DNA of 64,000 nt from Alteromonas sp. KUL42 (GCF_006538325.1 NZ_BJKK01000005.1:186001-250000), one strand, 5' to 3'. Positions 1 through 10,237 are shown, numbered from the stretch's first letter. Numbers and translations are program-made. The notes: a model not told the origin generated them from the letters alone.

Positions 1-1425
1 AAGCGTTACGTCCCAATCATTTGTAAGCTCGTAAGTAAGTTCGCCAAAAAGCGCCCTTTCCCTCACTTTTGATTCATCTACAGAATAGTATTCAAGAGCA
101 TCAGGTCGATAGTTACCATCTATACCCCACACATCTATGGCATAAGTATCAAAATTTGGTGTAAATTCTTTGCTGGACCCTTCGCTTTCAGTGTCGTAGT
201 AAAATCCACCAATGATCCAAGACAATGGGCCTGGCGTGAGAGACACTAAACGAAGCTCTTGAGTAAATACTTCACGCTCTTCGACTTCTTCTGTATATGC
301 CGAAAATGATGGAAACTCTTCATATCCGAAGTCTAAACGAATAAGCAAATCCGTTTGATCCCGTTGTCCTACCGCATCAAAATTAGATAAACCTGTCGCC
401 GACACGAGCTCAGCAAAACCAAGGTCGGCTTTCATTTCCAAACTTAGCAATTCATCTTCTTTCTCACGAGGTTCTTCATAACGATAGGCCGATTCGTACT
501 TACCAATTACCTCGCTAAGTGGGTTATCGGCAGATAGTGAATCGTAATGTGTAATTGAACGCCCTTCTACATCTTGCTTCTGATAGAAATAAGTTAGCGT
601 ACTGTCGAACCAATCATTTGGCATCCAACGCACAGCAATACGCCCTGTAAGCGTATCTTCACCGTTTGCGTCTTCAACGCGTTTCAGATTGTTATTCACT
701 TCATCCGCATTTGACCAATCTGGATCAGGCAATGAAACACCACCTTCTCTAACAACGTAGTTGTAGTCCAAGAATCCTGGATTGTTAAAATAGTTAAGTG
801 ACGCACGAATGCCTAACTCACCTTCAATAAGAGGAGCGTTGAATACAATACTGCTTTCGCCGCCAAGAGAGTCGCTTTCATTAATGCTGAAAACATCACC
901 CGTTATTTCACCTGACATGAACTCTAAATCAACATTTTTTGGCAAATAACGGATAGCACCACCAAGTGTACCTGCACCGTATAGTGTGCCCTGCGGACCA
1001 ATCAGTACTTCGACCCTATCTACATCGACTAGTCGCATGTTCAAAAATAGAGGAATGTCACCAAAATACGTAGCAACCGTACCGCCATTAGAGCCGGGGC
1101 CAGATGAGTTGGTATTTAGGCCTCGAACTATAATAGGAGAGTCATTACGGCCACCTTGGTCAGTTACGGTAAGCCCCGGAACCCAACGCGCAACGGCATC
1201 AAGGTCTTCGATGTTTTGTTGATCGAGTACGTCAGAGGTCAAAGCAGATATATTGATTGGTACTTCTTGAAGTGTTCCACTACGGCGCGTTGCTGTAACT
1301 TCAACTTTTTCGATTTGCTTTTCGTTTATTTCAACGTCTTGCGCATAAACGTTTTGACTGGCAAATGACGCGAGTACTGCGCCAGCAACGGCAGAAAAAT
1401 GAAAAGGGGCGCTTTTCTTAAACAT
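1..1425 (-). CDS. TonB-dependent receptor, N-terminal part (cut by window start)
   Basis: Outer-membrane active transporter for a scarce ligand, driven by TonB-ExbBD. The reverse strand is open for exactly 475 codons from an ATG at 1425 to base 1, so the C-terminal barrel strands and the stop lie outside. A signal peptide of about 28 residues ends in VYA-QD. It is followed by a TonB-box-like stretch (KVEVTATRR) and a plug domain at about residues 45-155, with PGLTVTDQGGRND, IIVRGL, DVDRVEVLIGPQGTLYG and LGGAIRYLPK. Beta-strand-rich barrel sequence follows. An AGAGAG Shine-Dalgarno lies upstream of the ATG. The family is clear. The substrate cannot be told from this part, and no convincing Fur box was seen upstream. 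Confidence 0.93.
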   Translation of the reverse strand, partial: MFKKSAPFHFSAVAGAVLASFASQNVYAQDVEINEKQIEKVEVTATRRSGTLQEVPINISALTSDVLDQQNIEDLDAVARWVPGLTVTDQGGRNDSPIIVRGLNTNSSGPGSNGGTVATYFGDIPLFLNMRLVDVDRVEVLIGPQGTLYGAGTLGGAIRYLPKNVDLEFMSGEITGDVFSINESDSLGGESSIVFNAPLIEGELGIRASLNYFNNPGFLDYNYVVREGGVSLPDPDWSNADEVNNNLKRVEDANGEDTLTGRIAVRWMPNDWFDSTLTYFYQKQDVEGRSITHYDSLSADNPLSEVIGKYESAYRYEEPREKEDELLSLEMKADLGFAELVSATGLSNFDAVGQRDQTDLLIRLDFGYEEFPSFSAYTEEVEEREVFTQELRLVSLTPGPLSWIIGGFYYDTESEGSSKEFTPNFDTYAIDVWGIDGNYRPDALEYYSVDESKVRERALFGELTYELTNDWDVTL

Positions 1426-1980
1426 TTATTTTCTCTCTAGATTGATAATGCTTTTGAACCACACATGACCATTCCTTTGGAGAAACAGAATCCTTCTTAT
1501 CGTCGCGTTCTAGCGTTTTGAATTTGCATTTCGGCGTGGTGTTTCACTGGTTTTATTCGCTTTCTGAAACAAACTTGCCTGTTCACAAGTGTTTTCGCCC
1601 AAAATACATAGCGGATTGTTGTTATCAGAAAAACGTACAGCAGAAAGCGTGCCGAAATTTGCGCGCATTCTAATATAAAAAAGCACAAAAACCAGCGAAA
1701 TTAAGATACTTATTCAAAAAAAATGATTACATTCTCAATAAAGGGCAAATAGAGAAGTTACATTTCGTCATTGCACCAATGAGACCTATTGAAGACGCCC
1801 TTTATATTAGGCTTTAGCGAGACTTTAGAATCCCGAAGCGTAAACTGCACCATTATGACGCACTCAGTGGAGAGCATATTTACCCAAAATCTATTCACAA
1901 TAGCCAAGACTTCGTTACAGAATGACGAACGGCCGCAGAACTGTAAATGAAGTCACGAGTCCATCAAAGAGTAGTATAAA
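1426..1980. other. Gene-free stretch upstream of the TonB receptor
   Basis: About 550 bases without a supportable gene. Short open frames here have no recognisable domain and no Shine-Dalgarno. The stretch must carry the receptor promoter on the minus strand, but I cannot define its -35 and -10 elements with confidence. Confidence 0.5.
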
Positions 1981-2207
<227 letters not shown>

Positions 2208-2260
2208 ATAGAGTCGATGCTTTGCATCTTTAAGACAATCTAGACACCTAGATTTAAATT

Positions 2261-2336
<76 letters not shown>

Positions 2337-2369
2337 AACAAAAGAGGTACTTCGTTTGAAGTGGTGCGC

Positions 2370-2397
2370 ATTTTACAAAAATTTTGGTGTAACGCAA
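2370..2397 (-). promoter_or_regulatory. Probable sigma-70 promoter of the tRNA-Gly array
   Basis: On the minus strand a -35-like TTGCGT (2392-2397) and a -10 TAAAAT (2370-2375) are 16 bases apart. A G/C-rich stretch, GCGCACC, follows at once. G/C-rich discriminators are typical of tRNA and rRNA promoters under stringent control. Inferred from sequence only. Confidence 0.6.
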
Positions 2398-2437
2398 CCT
2401 TTAATTCTACTTTTTTTGCACCTCGATGTTTGAATGC

Positions 2438-2983
2438 TTAAATCGTAAACACTTTCTCACGATAATAGCGCATTTCTTCAATGGACTCGCGAATATCGTC
2501 TAGCGCCAAGTGCACACCTTTCTTTTTAAATCCGTCAAGGACTTCGGGTTTCCAGCGTCGCGCCAATTCTTTAATGGTACTTACGTCAATACTGCGATAG
2601 TGAAAGTAGTCTTCAAGCTCAGGCATGTACTTCACCATAAAGCGTCTATCTTGACCTATGGTATTTCCACATAGCGGTGACTTACCCGCATCAACCCACT
2701 GCTCAAGGAACGCAATTGTCTGCTTAGCCGCCTCTGCTTCATCAGTTTTGCTGGCACGACAGCGGTCGGTCAAGCCACTTTCACCATGTACTCGCGTGCA
2801 CCATTCATCCATGTTATCCAATACACTGTCAGGCTGATGCACAGCAATAACCGGCCCTTCAGCAAGAATATTCAGTTGGGAATCGGTTACTATGGTAGCA
2901 ATCTCCATGACTACACAAGTTTCAGGGTCAAGCCCTGTCATTTCCATATCAATCCAAACTAGGTTGTTATCGTGTTTACTCAT
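2438..2983 (-). CDS. orn: Oligoribonuclease
   Basis: A 3'-to-5' exoribonuclease that degrades 2-5 nt RNA fragments to mononucleotides, including pGpG from c-di-GMP breakdown. The 181-residue length is normal. The DEDDh exonuclease residues are visible: D and E in [10 protein letters not shown] near the start, D in IGQDRRF mid-protein, and H and D in [10 protein letters not shown] near the C terminus. It is divergent from rsgA, as in E. coli. Its pGpG role may matter to the two EAL proteins elsewhere in the window, though no operon link exists. Confidence 0.97.
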   Translation of the reverse strand: MSKHDNNLVWIDMEMTGLDPETCVVMEIATIVTDSQLNILAEGPVIAVHQPDSVLDNMDEWCTRVHGESGLTDRCRASKTDEAEAAKQTIAFLEQWVDAGKSPLCGNTIGQDRRFMVKYMPELEDYFHYRSIDVSTIKELARRWKPEVLDGFKKKGVHLALDDIRESIEEMRYYREKVFTI

Positions 2984-3068
2984 TGTATTCCTCTTTGCGC
3001 TTCAAACATGGTAACCATGCCCGACAAACGTTATTATTGCCATAGTATACGTGAACTAGACAAGAATC

Positions 3069-4112
3069 GTGGCGAAAAAACCAAAACTTACTCAACGACA
3101 GAAACGCCAAGTTGCAGCGAACAGAAGCAAACGCTTGCGTGAAAAACACGCCTCTAAAGGTGCGGCTAACCTAGATGAAAGCACATTAGAAAGCGGCACC
3201 GTTATAGGTCGCTTCGGGAAACACGCCGATGTTGAAGACACTCAGGGGGTTGTATCTCGTTGCCATATTCGCCGAACTGTCGAATCTGTGGTGTGTGGTG
3301 ATAAAGTTTTTTTCAGCAAAGGTGACGACGCGGAGTCTGGCGTAAGCGGGGTTATTGAAATAGTCAAAGATAGGCATTCCGTGCTTACTCGCCCTGATTA
3401 TTACGACGGGATAAAGCCAATTGCTGCAAATATAGACCGCATTATTGTAGTAAGCGCCATTCTACCTTCATTGTCCCTGAATATTATCGACCGCTATTTA
3501 GTAGCCTGTGAAGATATTGGTATTACTCCACTGGTGGTATTGAACAAAGTCGAGCTACTAAGCGAAGAAGAGCGCGAAACTGTTAAAACACAGCTGCAAA
3601 CATATGAAGCATTGGGTTATGAAGTGCTCTTCACCAGTTGTAAAACAGGTGAAGGTATAAATTCGCTTAACGAATATCTCAATGACAATATCAGTGTATT
3701 TGTAGGGCAATCGGGTGTAGGCAAGTCTAGCTTGATCAATCAAGTTCTACCCGACGCCGATGAATTGACCGGTGAAATTTCCGATAATTCTGGTCTTGGT
3801 CAACACACGACGACTGCAGCCAAATTATTACATTTACCAGCAGGTGGCGATTTAATCGACTCACCTGGAGTCCGCGAATTCGGCCTATGGCATATTCCCA
3901 CCGAACGTATCACATGGGGCTTTAAAGAATTCAGAGATTATTTGGGTGGGTGTAAATTTCGAGATTGTAAGCATTTGAACGACCCTGGCTGTCTGTTAAG
4001 AGAAGCTGTCGAAGAAGGCAAGATTAGCGCGGAACGCTTCGAAAGCTATCATAAGATCCTTACTACAATGGAAGAACAGCGTCCTAGTCATAGCCAACCT
4101 CCCGGGGCCTGA
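3069..4112 (+). CDS. rsgA: Ribosome small subunit-dependent GTPase A
   Basis: A late 30S maturation factor with a circularly permuted GTPase domain. The order visible is an N-terminal basic tail ([13 protein letters not shown]), an OB-fold region at about residues 45-110, then NKVE (G4, about residue 158), GQSGVGKSS (G1, about 214), DSPGVREF (G3, about 264), and a C-terminal zinc site [14 protein letters not shown]. The start is GTG at 3069, chosen because the basic AKKxKLT start is typical of the family; the Shine-Dalgarno is weak. The 347-residue length is normal. It lies upstream of psd, the conserved order. Confidence 0.96.
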   Translation: MAKKPKLTQRQKRQVAANRSKRLREKHASKGAANLDESTLESGTVIGRFGKHADVEDTQGVVSRCHIRRTVESVVCGDKVFFSKGDDAESGVSGVIEIVKDRHSVLTRPDYYDGIKPIAANIDRIIVVSAILPSLSLNIIDRYLVACEDIGITPLVVLNKVELLSEEERETVKTQLQTYEALGYEVLFTSCKTGEGINSLNEYLNDNISVFVGQSGVGKSSLINQVLPDADELTGEISDNSGLGQHTTTAAKLLHLPAGGDLIDSPGVREFGLWHIPTERITWGFKEFRDYLGGCKFRDCKHLNDPGCLLREAVEEGKISAERFESYHKILTTMEEQRPSHSQPPGA

Positions 4113-4300
4113 CTTACAGGTCCCTTAATATAAATCTAGCTACATATACAAAAGATTTACTCACTACTTCATTAATTTAAGTGCCCATAACCTGCGCATT
4201 CGATGCTTATAGCTAATTCGTCGCATCCATAATCTTAAAGTTGCCCGAAGTGCTATTAGTTAAGGTACAATTGCGCCCGTTAAAGAAATGGAGAAGTTTT

Positions 4301-5233
4301 GTGTTAGATTGGCTAAAAGTTAATTTGCAGTACGTTACCCCTAAACATTTGCTGTCTCGTTTGGTAGGTAAACTTGCTGAAGCTGAAATGGGTAGTGTCA
4401 CCACGTTTTTCATCAAGCTGTTTATCAAGCAATATAAGGTCGATATGACAGAAGCCTTGTATGAAGATCCAACGCATTACCGCAGTTTCAACGCATTCTT
4501 CACTCGTCCACTGAAACCAGATGTGCGCACAATCGATGAAAACAATGATGTTTTAATCCATGCTGTTGACGGCACGGTTAGTCAGTTTGGTGACATTAAC
4601 AGCGACAGTATTTTTCAAGCAAAAGGCCATGACTTTAGCCTGACAACCTTATTGGGTGGCAAGCCTGACATTGCCGCCCCCTTTAAAAACGGAAAATTTG
4701 CAACCATTTACCTTGCCCCTCGTGATTACCACAGAATTCATATGCCAATTGAAGGTACGCTCACCGACATGATTTATGTTCCTGGAGAGCTGTTCTCGGT
4801 AAACCCACTTACGGCACAGAATATTCCAGGCCTATTTGCTCGAAACGAGCGTGTTGTCGCCTTATTTGATACGCCAGTAGGTAAAATGGCTATGGTCTTA
4901 GTAGGCGCTACCATCGTCGCCAGTATTGAAACCGTTTGGGCAGGCACTGTTACGCCACCTGCCGGAAAAAACGTACAGCATTGGTCTTATGACAGCGACA
5001 GTGAAGCTGCAGTTAAATTAGAAAAAGGTGCTGAACTTGGCCGCTTTAAACTAGGCTCAACGATTGTCGTGTGCTTTGAAAAAGACATGATCAACTTTGA
5101 AGATCTTACCCCTGGGCTTGTTACGCGTTTAGGTAAACCAATGGCAGTGCGTGTAGGCGATTCAGCAGCAACTGATACCGTTGAAAGCAACGAAGACAAA
5201 CAGCAAGACAACTCAGAAAAAGCTGACAGCTAA
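4301..5233 (+). CDS. psd: Phosphatidylserine decarboxylase proenzyme
   Basis: Inner-membrane enzyme converting phosphatidylserine to phosphatidylethanolamine. The self-cleavage motif LGST is present, with the future pyruvoyl serine at residue 253 (E. coli S254). The YHRIHMPIEG and FSVNP stretches are typical. I chose GTG at 4301 (LDWLKVNLQYV) because a GGAGAAG Shine-Dalgarno precedes it and the N terminus then matches the family. A TTG at 4241 would add 20 residues without support. A short acidic tail (SNEDKQQDNSEKADS) follows the catalytic domain. Confidence 0.95.
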   Translation: MLDWLKVNLQYVTPKHLLSRLVGKLAEAEMGSVTTFFIKLFIKQYKVDMTEALYEDPTHYRSFNAFFTRPLKPDVRTIDENNDVLIHAVDGTVSQFGDINSDSIFQAKGHDFSLTTLLGGKPDIAAPFKNGKFATIYLAPRDYHRIHMPIEGTLTDMIYVPGELFSVNPLTAQNIPGLFARNERVVALFDTPVGKMAMVLVGATIVASIETVWAGTVTPPAGKNVQHWSYDSDSEAAVKLEKGAELGRFKLGSTIVVCFEKDMINFEDLTPGLVTRLGKPMAVRVGDSAATDTVESNEDKQQDNSEKADS

Positions 5234-5236
5234 GCA

Positions 5237-6109
5237 ATGGATCCGGTAAAGAAAAGCCTGGTATCACTGCATTTTACAATTATGCTGTTGGGCGGTACTG
5301 CCCTCTTTTCAAGAGTAGTGCCGCTAAGTGCAAGTGACATCACGCTGATGCGCTCTATTTTTGCGTGCGTGGCGTTATTCGCATTTTTAAAAATAGCGAA
5401 ACACAAAATAACGCTAAACTGCAAAAAAGACTACGGCGTTGCAGTCGGGTTGGGTTTATTAATGGCCCTGCATTGGGTTACTTATTTCGCAGCCATGCAA
5501 TACGCGGGGGTTTCCGTTGGCATGATTGCCCTATTTACCTTCCCTGTCATTACGGTACTTATCGAGCCATTTTTCGAGCGGGTTCGCTTAGTATGGCAAG
5601 ACATCGTTTCTACCCTAACGGTTATTGTGGGTGTTTACCTAATTGTGCCTGAAAATACACTGGAAAATGACGTAACACTCGGTGTGCTTATTGGAATTGC
5701 CTCAGCTATTCTGTATTCATTTAGAAACCTATTCCACCGCAAGCACTTCAAACATTACAGTGGTGCGCAAGCAATGGCATGGCAGACTTTGATTATCGCC
5801 ATAGTTATGCTACCAGTGGGAAGCGGTAATATCCTTAATGCATCAACGAATTCTTGGTTAATGCTTTTGTTACTTGGTACTGTATTTACTGCGCTACCAC
5901 ACGCACTTATTGCAGCTAGCTTACGTCATTTACGAGCCAAAACTTTTTCACTTATCGCTTGTATGCAGCCTTTGTACGGGGTGTTTCTAGCCATCGTATT
6001 ACTTAACGAGAAGCCAGGATGGACTACCTTGTTAGGTGGAATTTTGATTACCTCTGCCTCTGTGTATGAAACGCTCAATGCACACAAGCTGCACAGTAGT
6101 GACTCTTAA
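5237..6109 (+). CDS. EamA/DMT-family transporter
   Basis: A 290-residue inner-membrane protein with about ten hydrophobic segments arranged as two EamA repeats, the drug/metabolite transporter fold. The first repeat covers about residues 8-135 and the second about 150-285. It starts 3 bases after the psd stop and is therefore probably co-transcribed with it. The substrate cannot be inferred. DMT members export amino acids, nucleobases or drugs, or transport nucleotide sugars. Confidence 0.85.
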   Translation: MDPVKKSLVSLHFTIMLLGGTALFSRVVPLSASDITLMRSIFACVALFAFLKIAKHKITLNCKKDYGVAVGLGLLMALHWVTYFAAMQYAGVSVGMIALFTFPVITVLIEPFFERVRLVWQDIVSTLTVIVGVYLIVPENTLENDVTLGVLIGIASAILYSFRNLFHRKHFKHYSGAQAMAWQTLIIAIVMLPVGSGNILNASTNSWLMLLLLGTVFTALPHALIAASLRHLRAKTFSLIACMQPLYGVFLAIVLLNEKPGWTTLLGGILITSASVYETLNAHKLHSSDS

Positions 6110-6124
6110 TTCGAAGGATTATCT

Positions 6125-6817
6125 ATGCGCATTTATGCTCATCGCGGTGCTAGCAAACTAGCCCCTGAAAATACGTTAAAAGCGTTTAATCTTGCCTTTG
6201 AAATAGGTGCAGATGGCATTGAGTTTGATACCTATCAACACACTGACGGCATTATTGTTTTTCATGATCGCACATTGATTCGACGGACGAATACTCAAGG
6301 ATATTTGCTTTCACAGCCGTGGGATAAATTAAGAATGCTCGATATCGGTGATGGCGAGCAGATCCCCACCTTATCAGAAACACTCAATACCATTCCTCGC
6401 GGTAAATGGTGCAATATTGAAATTAAGCACTTAGTTGACGTAGCCCTGTGGGTTAATGATGTGAAAACGGCATTAGCTCAAAGCCAAGTGCTCGAAGAGA
6501 ATGTACTTGTATCTTCATTCAACCATCATTGGCTTCGAGACATCGCGGCCCTTTGGCCTGAAGTGAAAATTGGCGCACTATCAGCTAGCTATGAATTAGA
6601 CTGTACCGCCAGTGCACGAGCGCTTTGCGCTTATTCAGTGAATATTGCATTAGATGCGGTTGATAAGAGTTTTGTGGAGCGCGTTCTCGCCGAAGGCTTT
6701 AACGTTTATGTGTATACGGTGGACGAGCCAGAAGATATGAGAATGCTTGAAAAGTGGGGCGTTACCGGCATATTTACCAATGTGCCAGATAAGGCTCTTA
6801 GCGTTTTACATCCGTAA
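6125..6817 (+). CDS. Glycerophosphodiester phosphodiesterase family protein
   Basis: Hydrolyses glycerophosphodiesters, deacylated phospholipid headgroups, to glycerol-3-phosphate and an alcohol. The 230-residue GDPD TIM barrel has the expected catalytic and metal residues: AHRGASKLAPENT at the start, EFDTYQHTDG and FHDRTL around residues 38-60, and EIKH mid-protein. There is no signal peptide, so it is UgpQ-like and cytoplasmic. It is 15 bases after the transporter gene with an AAGGA Shine-Dalgarno (probable operon with psd). Its end is 2 bases from the convergent merC-like gene. Confidence 0.92.
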   Translation: MRIYAHRGASKLAPENTLKAFNLAFEIGADGIEFDTYQHTDGIIVFHDRTLIRRTNTQGYLLSQPWDKLRMLDIGDGEQIPTLSETLNTIPRGKWCNIEIKHLVDVALWVNDVKTALAQSQVLEENVLVSSFNHHWLRDIAALWPEVKIGALSASYELDCTASARALCAYSVNIALDAVDKSFVERVLAEGFNVYVYTVDEPEDMRMLEKWGVTGIFTNVPDKALSVLHP

Positions 6818-6819
6818 AA

Positions 6820-7248
6820 TCACTTCATTTCTGTTGAAAAGTGCTCTGTAAAAACGGTATTTTTGCAGCACTTGCACTGGCGACAAAGACGCATGTTTAC
6901 CCAATGACCTGCAACAATCAACATAGCGCCGACTGCTATAGTGAAAGGCTCATAATCATGACCAAACATATCTTTAAACCAATAAATTGCACCACCACTG
7001 AAAAGTAGCCCTAAAGGGTAATATTTGCCGTGATAACGCCATGCTCCGCTTAGTAGTGCTACCCCGCCAACCAAAAGCGAAAACGTTAATATGGTGCGTT
7101 CAAACCACACTTGCGCAAAAAAACTTGAGCCAATCAGTGGTAAAAGTGGAATTAACACAGGTAACGCAAGACAATGCAACGCGCACAAGCTCGACACCCA
7201 AATGCCAAGTTTGTCTAGTTTCGTTGGATTCTCTTCTATTGGATTCAT
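6820..7248 (-). CDS. MerC-domain membrane protein, probably zinc-regulated
   Basis: A 142-residue protein with four hydrophobic segments. It carries the MerC hallmark Cys-Ala-Leu-His-Cys (LCALHCLALPVL) in the first segment and a cysteine-rich tail, CRQCKCC. MerC proteins were first described as mercuric-ion importers. Many chromosomal homologues sit alone with no mer operon, as here, and their metal is unproven. The palindrome at 7279-7291 matches the Zur consensus and overlaps the -10 region, which suggests zinc rather than mercury. The family is clear; the role is inferred. Confidence 0.85.
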   Translation of the reverse strand: MNPIEENPTKLDKLGIWVSSLCALHCLALPVLIPLLPLIGSSFFAQVWFERTILTFSLLVGGVALLSGAWRYHGKYYPLGLLFSGGAIYWFKDMFGHDYEPFTIAVGAMLIVAGHWVNMRLCRQCKCCKNTVFTEHFSTEMK

Positions 7249-7278
7249 TACCCTGCTTACCGCTATTTCTCTAGAGAC

Positions 7279-7291
7279 GTTATATTATAAC
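7279..7291 (-). promoter_or_regulatory. Zur-type operator overlapping the merC-like promoter
   Basis: GTTATATTATAAC is a perfect odd 13-base palindrome. It matches the core of the gammaproteobacterial Zur box (GTTATA-N-TATAAC). Read on the minus strand it contains TATAAT at 7284-7289, a consensus -10, about 36 bases before the ATG at 7248. A repressor bound here would block the promoter. Confidence 0.7.
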
Positions 7292-7420
7292 AGAATTGAT
7301 TAAATAGAAAACGGTGGAATAGTAAATTTTGATCTTATCAAGCAGGATTTAGCCTAAGTACTCAGCCGGAAGAGGAGAGACTTGGTAAAGCAAAAACCGT
7401 AAAGCCTTCTTTTTATGAGA

Positions 7421-8206
7421 TTATTCGTTCGGTGCTGAGCGTGAAATATCAGGCATTGCTGTTGATGCGAGTTCTTCCGTAGGGGCAAAATAGTCAGCCA
7501 TAGACATTAAATTAAAGCCTTCACCTTGTAGCGAGGGCAAGTGCTGTTGCAAGAACGCCACGGTTTCGGGATGCGGGTGGCCAATGACGACCACTTGGCC
7601 TTGTTTCTTCGCAATGCGCTTCATTCGGTTGAACTGCCTAAGTAAAGCCTCTTCATCAAGATCATTGTCTAGAAAAACATGGCGACTTGTGCTTGGCACA
7701 CCAAGACGCTGCGCCACTTTTGCCCCTTTGGTTAACACAGTTGTACGGCTATCGACAAAAAACAGACCTTGCCTTTTGATTTCGCGCATTAAGGCTTCCA
7801 TCGCTTGTTCTTGTCCGGTAAATGCGCTTCCCATGTGATTATTAACACCAATAGCATTGGGTACGCTTTTTATGGCTTGTCTTAGGGTGTGGGTAATTGC
7901 GCCTGCATACATGTCTGTTGACAACCCCAATGGCCCCATGTTCATGCCATTTTGCGATTGCATTGGCATATGTAACATCACCGCACGCCCCTCTTGCTCG
8001 GCACGCTTGGCAATATCATCAGATAGCGGTGTTTGTGGGAGAATAGAAAAAGTGACTTCTTTAGGAAGCGAGAAAGCAGCGACATCGGACGGCCTATAAC
8101 CAAGGTCATCAAGAATTATTATTATGTCAGATTTTGCCAACACTGAATGGCAAAATAACCCGCTCAGCAAAAACAGCCAGCACGTTATAGCAAGACGCAA
8201 CGGCAT
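7421..8206 (-). CDS. Divergent polysaccharide deacetylase family protein (YibQ/DUF610)
   Basis: A 261-residue exported protein with a signal peptide of about 24 residues (cleavage after VLA). The mature part follows the divergent polysaccharide-deacetylase pattern: IIILDDLGYR at the start, MLHMPMQ, GVNNHMGS, FFVDSRTT, and VVIGHPHPETV near the C terminus. These Asp/His clusters match the NodB-fold metal site. The family normally sits downstream of envC, as here, 183 bases after it on the same strand. The physiological substrate is not established. Confidence 0.88.
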   Translation of the reverse strand: MPLRLAITCWLFLLSGLFCHSVLAKSDIIIILDDLGYRPSDVAAFSLPKEVTFSILPQTPLSDDIAKRAEQEGRAVMLHMPMQSQNGMNMGPLGLSTDMYAGAITHTLRQAIKSVPNAIGVNNHMGSAFTGQEQAMEALMREIKRQGLFFVDSRTTVLTKGAKVAQRLGVPSTSRHVFLDNDLDEEALLRQFNRMKRIAKKQGQVVVIGHPHPETVAFLQQHLPSLQGEGFNLMSMADYFAPTEELASTAMPDISRSAPNE

Positions 8207-8389
8207 CTAAATTAATCCATTTTTTATCATTATTTTTTAGCGCATTTGGAGGTCGTATTTTGAAGTGGTAGCTTACATACCTTTCTCATACTTTCCTTCC
8301 ATGGACTGATAGCATACCAATTAATGTTCAGGATTCAACAAATCTGCGTTATGTGAGAACAAATAAAAGTATATTAAGACGAATTCGTA

Positions 8390-9550
8390 TTATCGTATCC
8401 ATGCGGTTGGGTTTAGTGCTTTTCCTTTGTGGCGAATTTCAAAGTACAAATTAGGGTATTCCTGCCCTCCACTGCGCCCAACCAAAGCAATGCGCTCACC
8501 ACTACGCACTTCATCTCCCGCTTGCTTAAGGAGCGCTTGGTTGTGACCATACACACTCATGTAACCGTCGCCATGATCAACAATAGACACCAAGCCAAAC
8601 CCGCGTAGCCAATCTGCATAAAGCACTTTCCCTGGCGCAATACTGTTCACTGGCGAGCCTTCAGCGCCATCAATAATAATACCTTTCCAGCGTACTTGCC
8701 CTTGCCGTCTGTTGCCAAATAACGCTCTAACTCGCCCATCTACGGGCTTAATCAGTTTACCTTTAAGCTTGGTTAACCCGTCTAGTGACACTGTCGCCTC
8801 GCGAGCAGCTCTTTCTGCGGCGATGCGCGCAGCTTCTATAGCATCTTTCAACGCTTGTTCATCTTCTTGAAGCGCTGCTATTTTCTGATTTTCAGTGGCT
8901 ATAGTTTGGTTTATCTTTTTCAATGTGGCTTTGCGATCATCTTGGCGCGTGATCAATATTGCGCGCTGCCCTTCTTGCTGAGACTGCAATGATGCAAGTG
9001 ACTGCGCCTTTTCATCTAGCTCAACATTCACTTCTTCAAGTCGCGCCACATTACCTCTAAAACTTTCTATCTCCTTCTGACGCGCTTTAGCAACATACTG
9101 ATAGTACGTAATTACCCGCTCAAATGTCCGAGCATCATCTTGATAAAATAGCATCTTGGCATAATCGTAATGCCCCGCCATAAAGGCACTTTTTAATTGG
9201 CTAGATAACAAAGACTGCTGCTTCCTAATAGCCGCCTTTAGCTCGCTTTGTTCTTTGCTAAGTTCCGCTTGTTCTTGTGAAATATCATCTAGACGTTGTT
9301 TGGTAGTGGCTAATGCTTTCGCCACGTTAGCGATTTCGAGCTCTGAGGACTTAAGTACACTTTCAAGTTCCTGTGCACTAGCTTTACTATTGTCGAGGAC
9401 TTGTTGACGAGCGCGAAGTTCAGCTTGTAGCTCTGCTAACCTTTCTTGCTGCGTGTTGTCACTTTCCTGTGAAAATGCCCCATGACTCCACAGCACCAGT
9501 ATCGAAGAATACAGCACGGTAAAAATTAGGAACTGAAAGCGAAAAAACAT
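8390..9550 (-). CDS. envC: Murein hydrolase activator EnvC-like protein
   Basis: A periplasmic activator of the division amidases AmiA/AmiB, recruited by FtsEX. It has a signal peptide (to about residue 28), then a long coiled coil rich in Gln/Glu/Lys (about residues 30-250), then a C-terminal LytM/M23 domain (about 265-386). The M23 metal ligands are degenerate: the first His motif reads RWKGIIIDG, and the usual LHFEIR reads LYFEIRH. This agrees with a non-catalytic activator. E. coli envC follows gpmI; here no gpmI is present and the divergent neighbour is the rhodanese gene. Confidence 0.92.
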   Translation of the reverse strand: MFFRFQFLIFTVLYSSILVLWSHGAFSQESDNTQQERLAELQAELRARQQVLDNSKASAQELESVLKSSELEIANVAKALATTKQRLDDISQEQAELSKEQSELKAAIRKQQSLLSSQLKSAFMAGHYDYAKMLFYQDDARTFERVITYYQYVAKARQKEIESFRGNVARLEEVNVELDEKAQSLASLQSQQEGQRAILITRQDDRKATLKKINQTIATENQKIAALQEDEQALKDAIEAARIAAERAAREATVSLDGLTKLKGKLIKPVDGRVRALFGNRRQGQVRWKGIIIDGAEGSPVNSIAPGKVLYADWLRGFGLVSIVDHGDGYMSVYGHNQALLKQAGDEVRSGERIALVGRSGGQEYPNLYFEIRHKGKALNPTAWIR

Positions 9551-9799
9551 AATCTATGAATAAAGCCTGTTTCATTGCAAAAATGGTTTTGAAAATATAA
9601 CCAGTGCATATTGCACATAGTCTGTTGTTCAGTGTATCTGAGGCAATCCCATAAGCCCAGTGCAATTTATCTGTAATATCAACCATCTAAACTTAACACA
9701 AAGCGCAAATACAAATGCAAACCATGGCAGGCTGGTTTCTCGCCCATTTTTCTATATACTTTGCACTCTTTTCAAGGTCTGTAGACAGGGTTAGAGGTA

Positions 9800-10225
9800 A
9801 TGGATCAACTAATAGAGTTTGCTAGCAACAACATCGTTCTTGCTGGTATTTGGGTTGCACTCGTCGCTATGCTGATATTCAGCTATATCAGTGCATTGAC
9901 GTCGTCAGTTAAAGAAGTGAGTACACACGAAGCTACGCTACTGATGAACAAAGACGATGCAATTGTGTTTGACATGCGCCCAGCGAAAGAGTTTAAAGCA
10001 GGCCATATTCTGGGTGCCAAGCAAATAAAACCTGAAGAGCTTAGAGAGAAAAACTTCAAGAAGCTTGAAAACAGCAAAGACAAACCCATTATCGTAGTAT
10101 GCGCTATGGGTAATCAAGCTCGTGGTACAGCGAATGCGATGCTTAAAGATGGCTTTGCAAATGTAAGTGTTTTAAAAGGCGGTATGAATGCGTGGCAAAG
10201 CGCTAGCCTTCCCGTCTCAAAATAA
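9800..10225 (+). CDS. Rhodanese-like domain protein (YibN type)
   Basis: A 141-residue protein with one N-terminal transmembrane helix (about residues 13-33) followed by a single rhodanese domain. The active-site loop is VVCAMGNQARG, with Cys at about residue 101, so sulfurtransferase chemistry is possible. It begins the yibN-grxC-secB-gpsA run conserved in enterobacteria, 12 bases before grxC. The domain and context are clear; the sulfur donor and acceptor are unknown. Confidence 0.92.
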   Translation: MDQLIEFASNNIVLAGIWVALVAMLIFSYISALTSSVKEVSTHEATLLMNKDDAIVFDMRPAKEFKAGHILGAKQIKPEELREKNFKKLENSKDKPIIVVCAMGNQARGTANAMLKDGFANVSVLKGGMNAWQSASLPVSK

Positions 10226-10237
10226 CAGGTAACCAAA

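Noticed and set aside
1426-1500. Possible Fur box upstream of the TonB receptor (GATAATG)
   Set aside because: Only one half-site resembles the consensus; no 19-base match.
1497-1688. 63-codon open frame on the minus strand upstream of the TonB receptor
   Set aside because: No Shine-Dalgarno, no domain and an odd composition; more likely non-coding.
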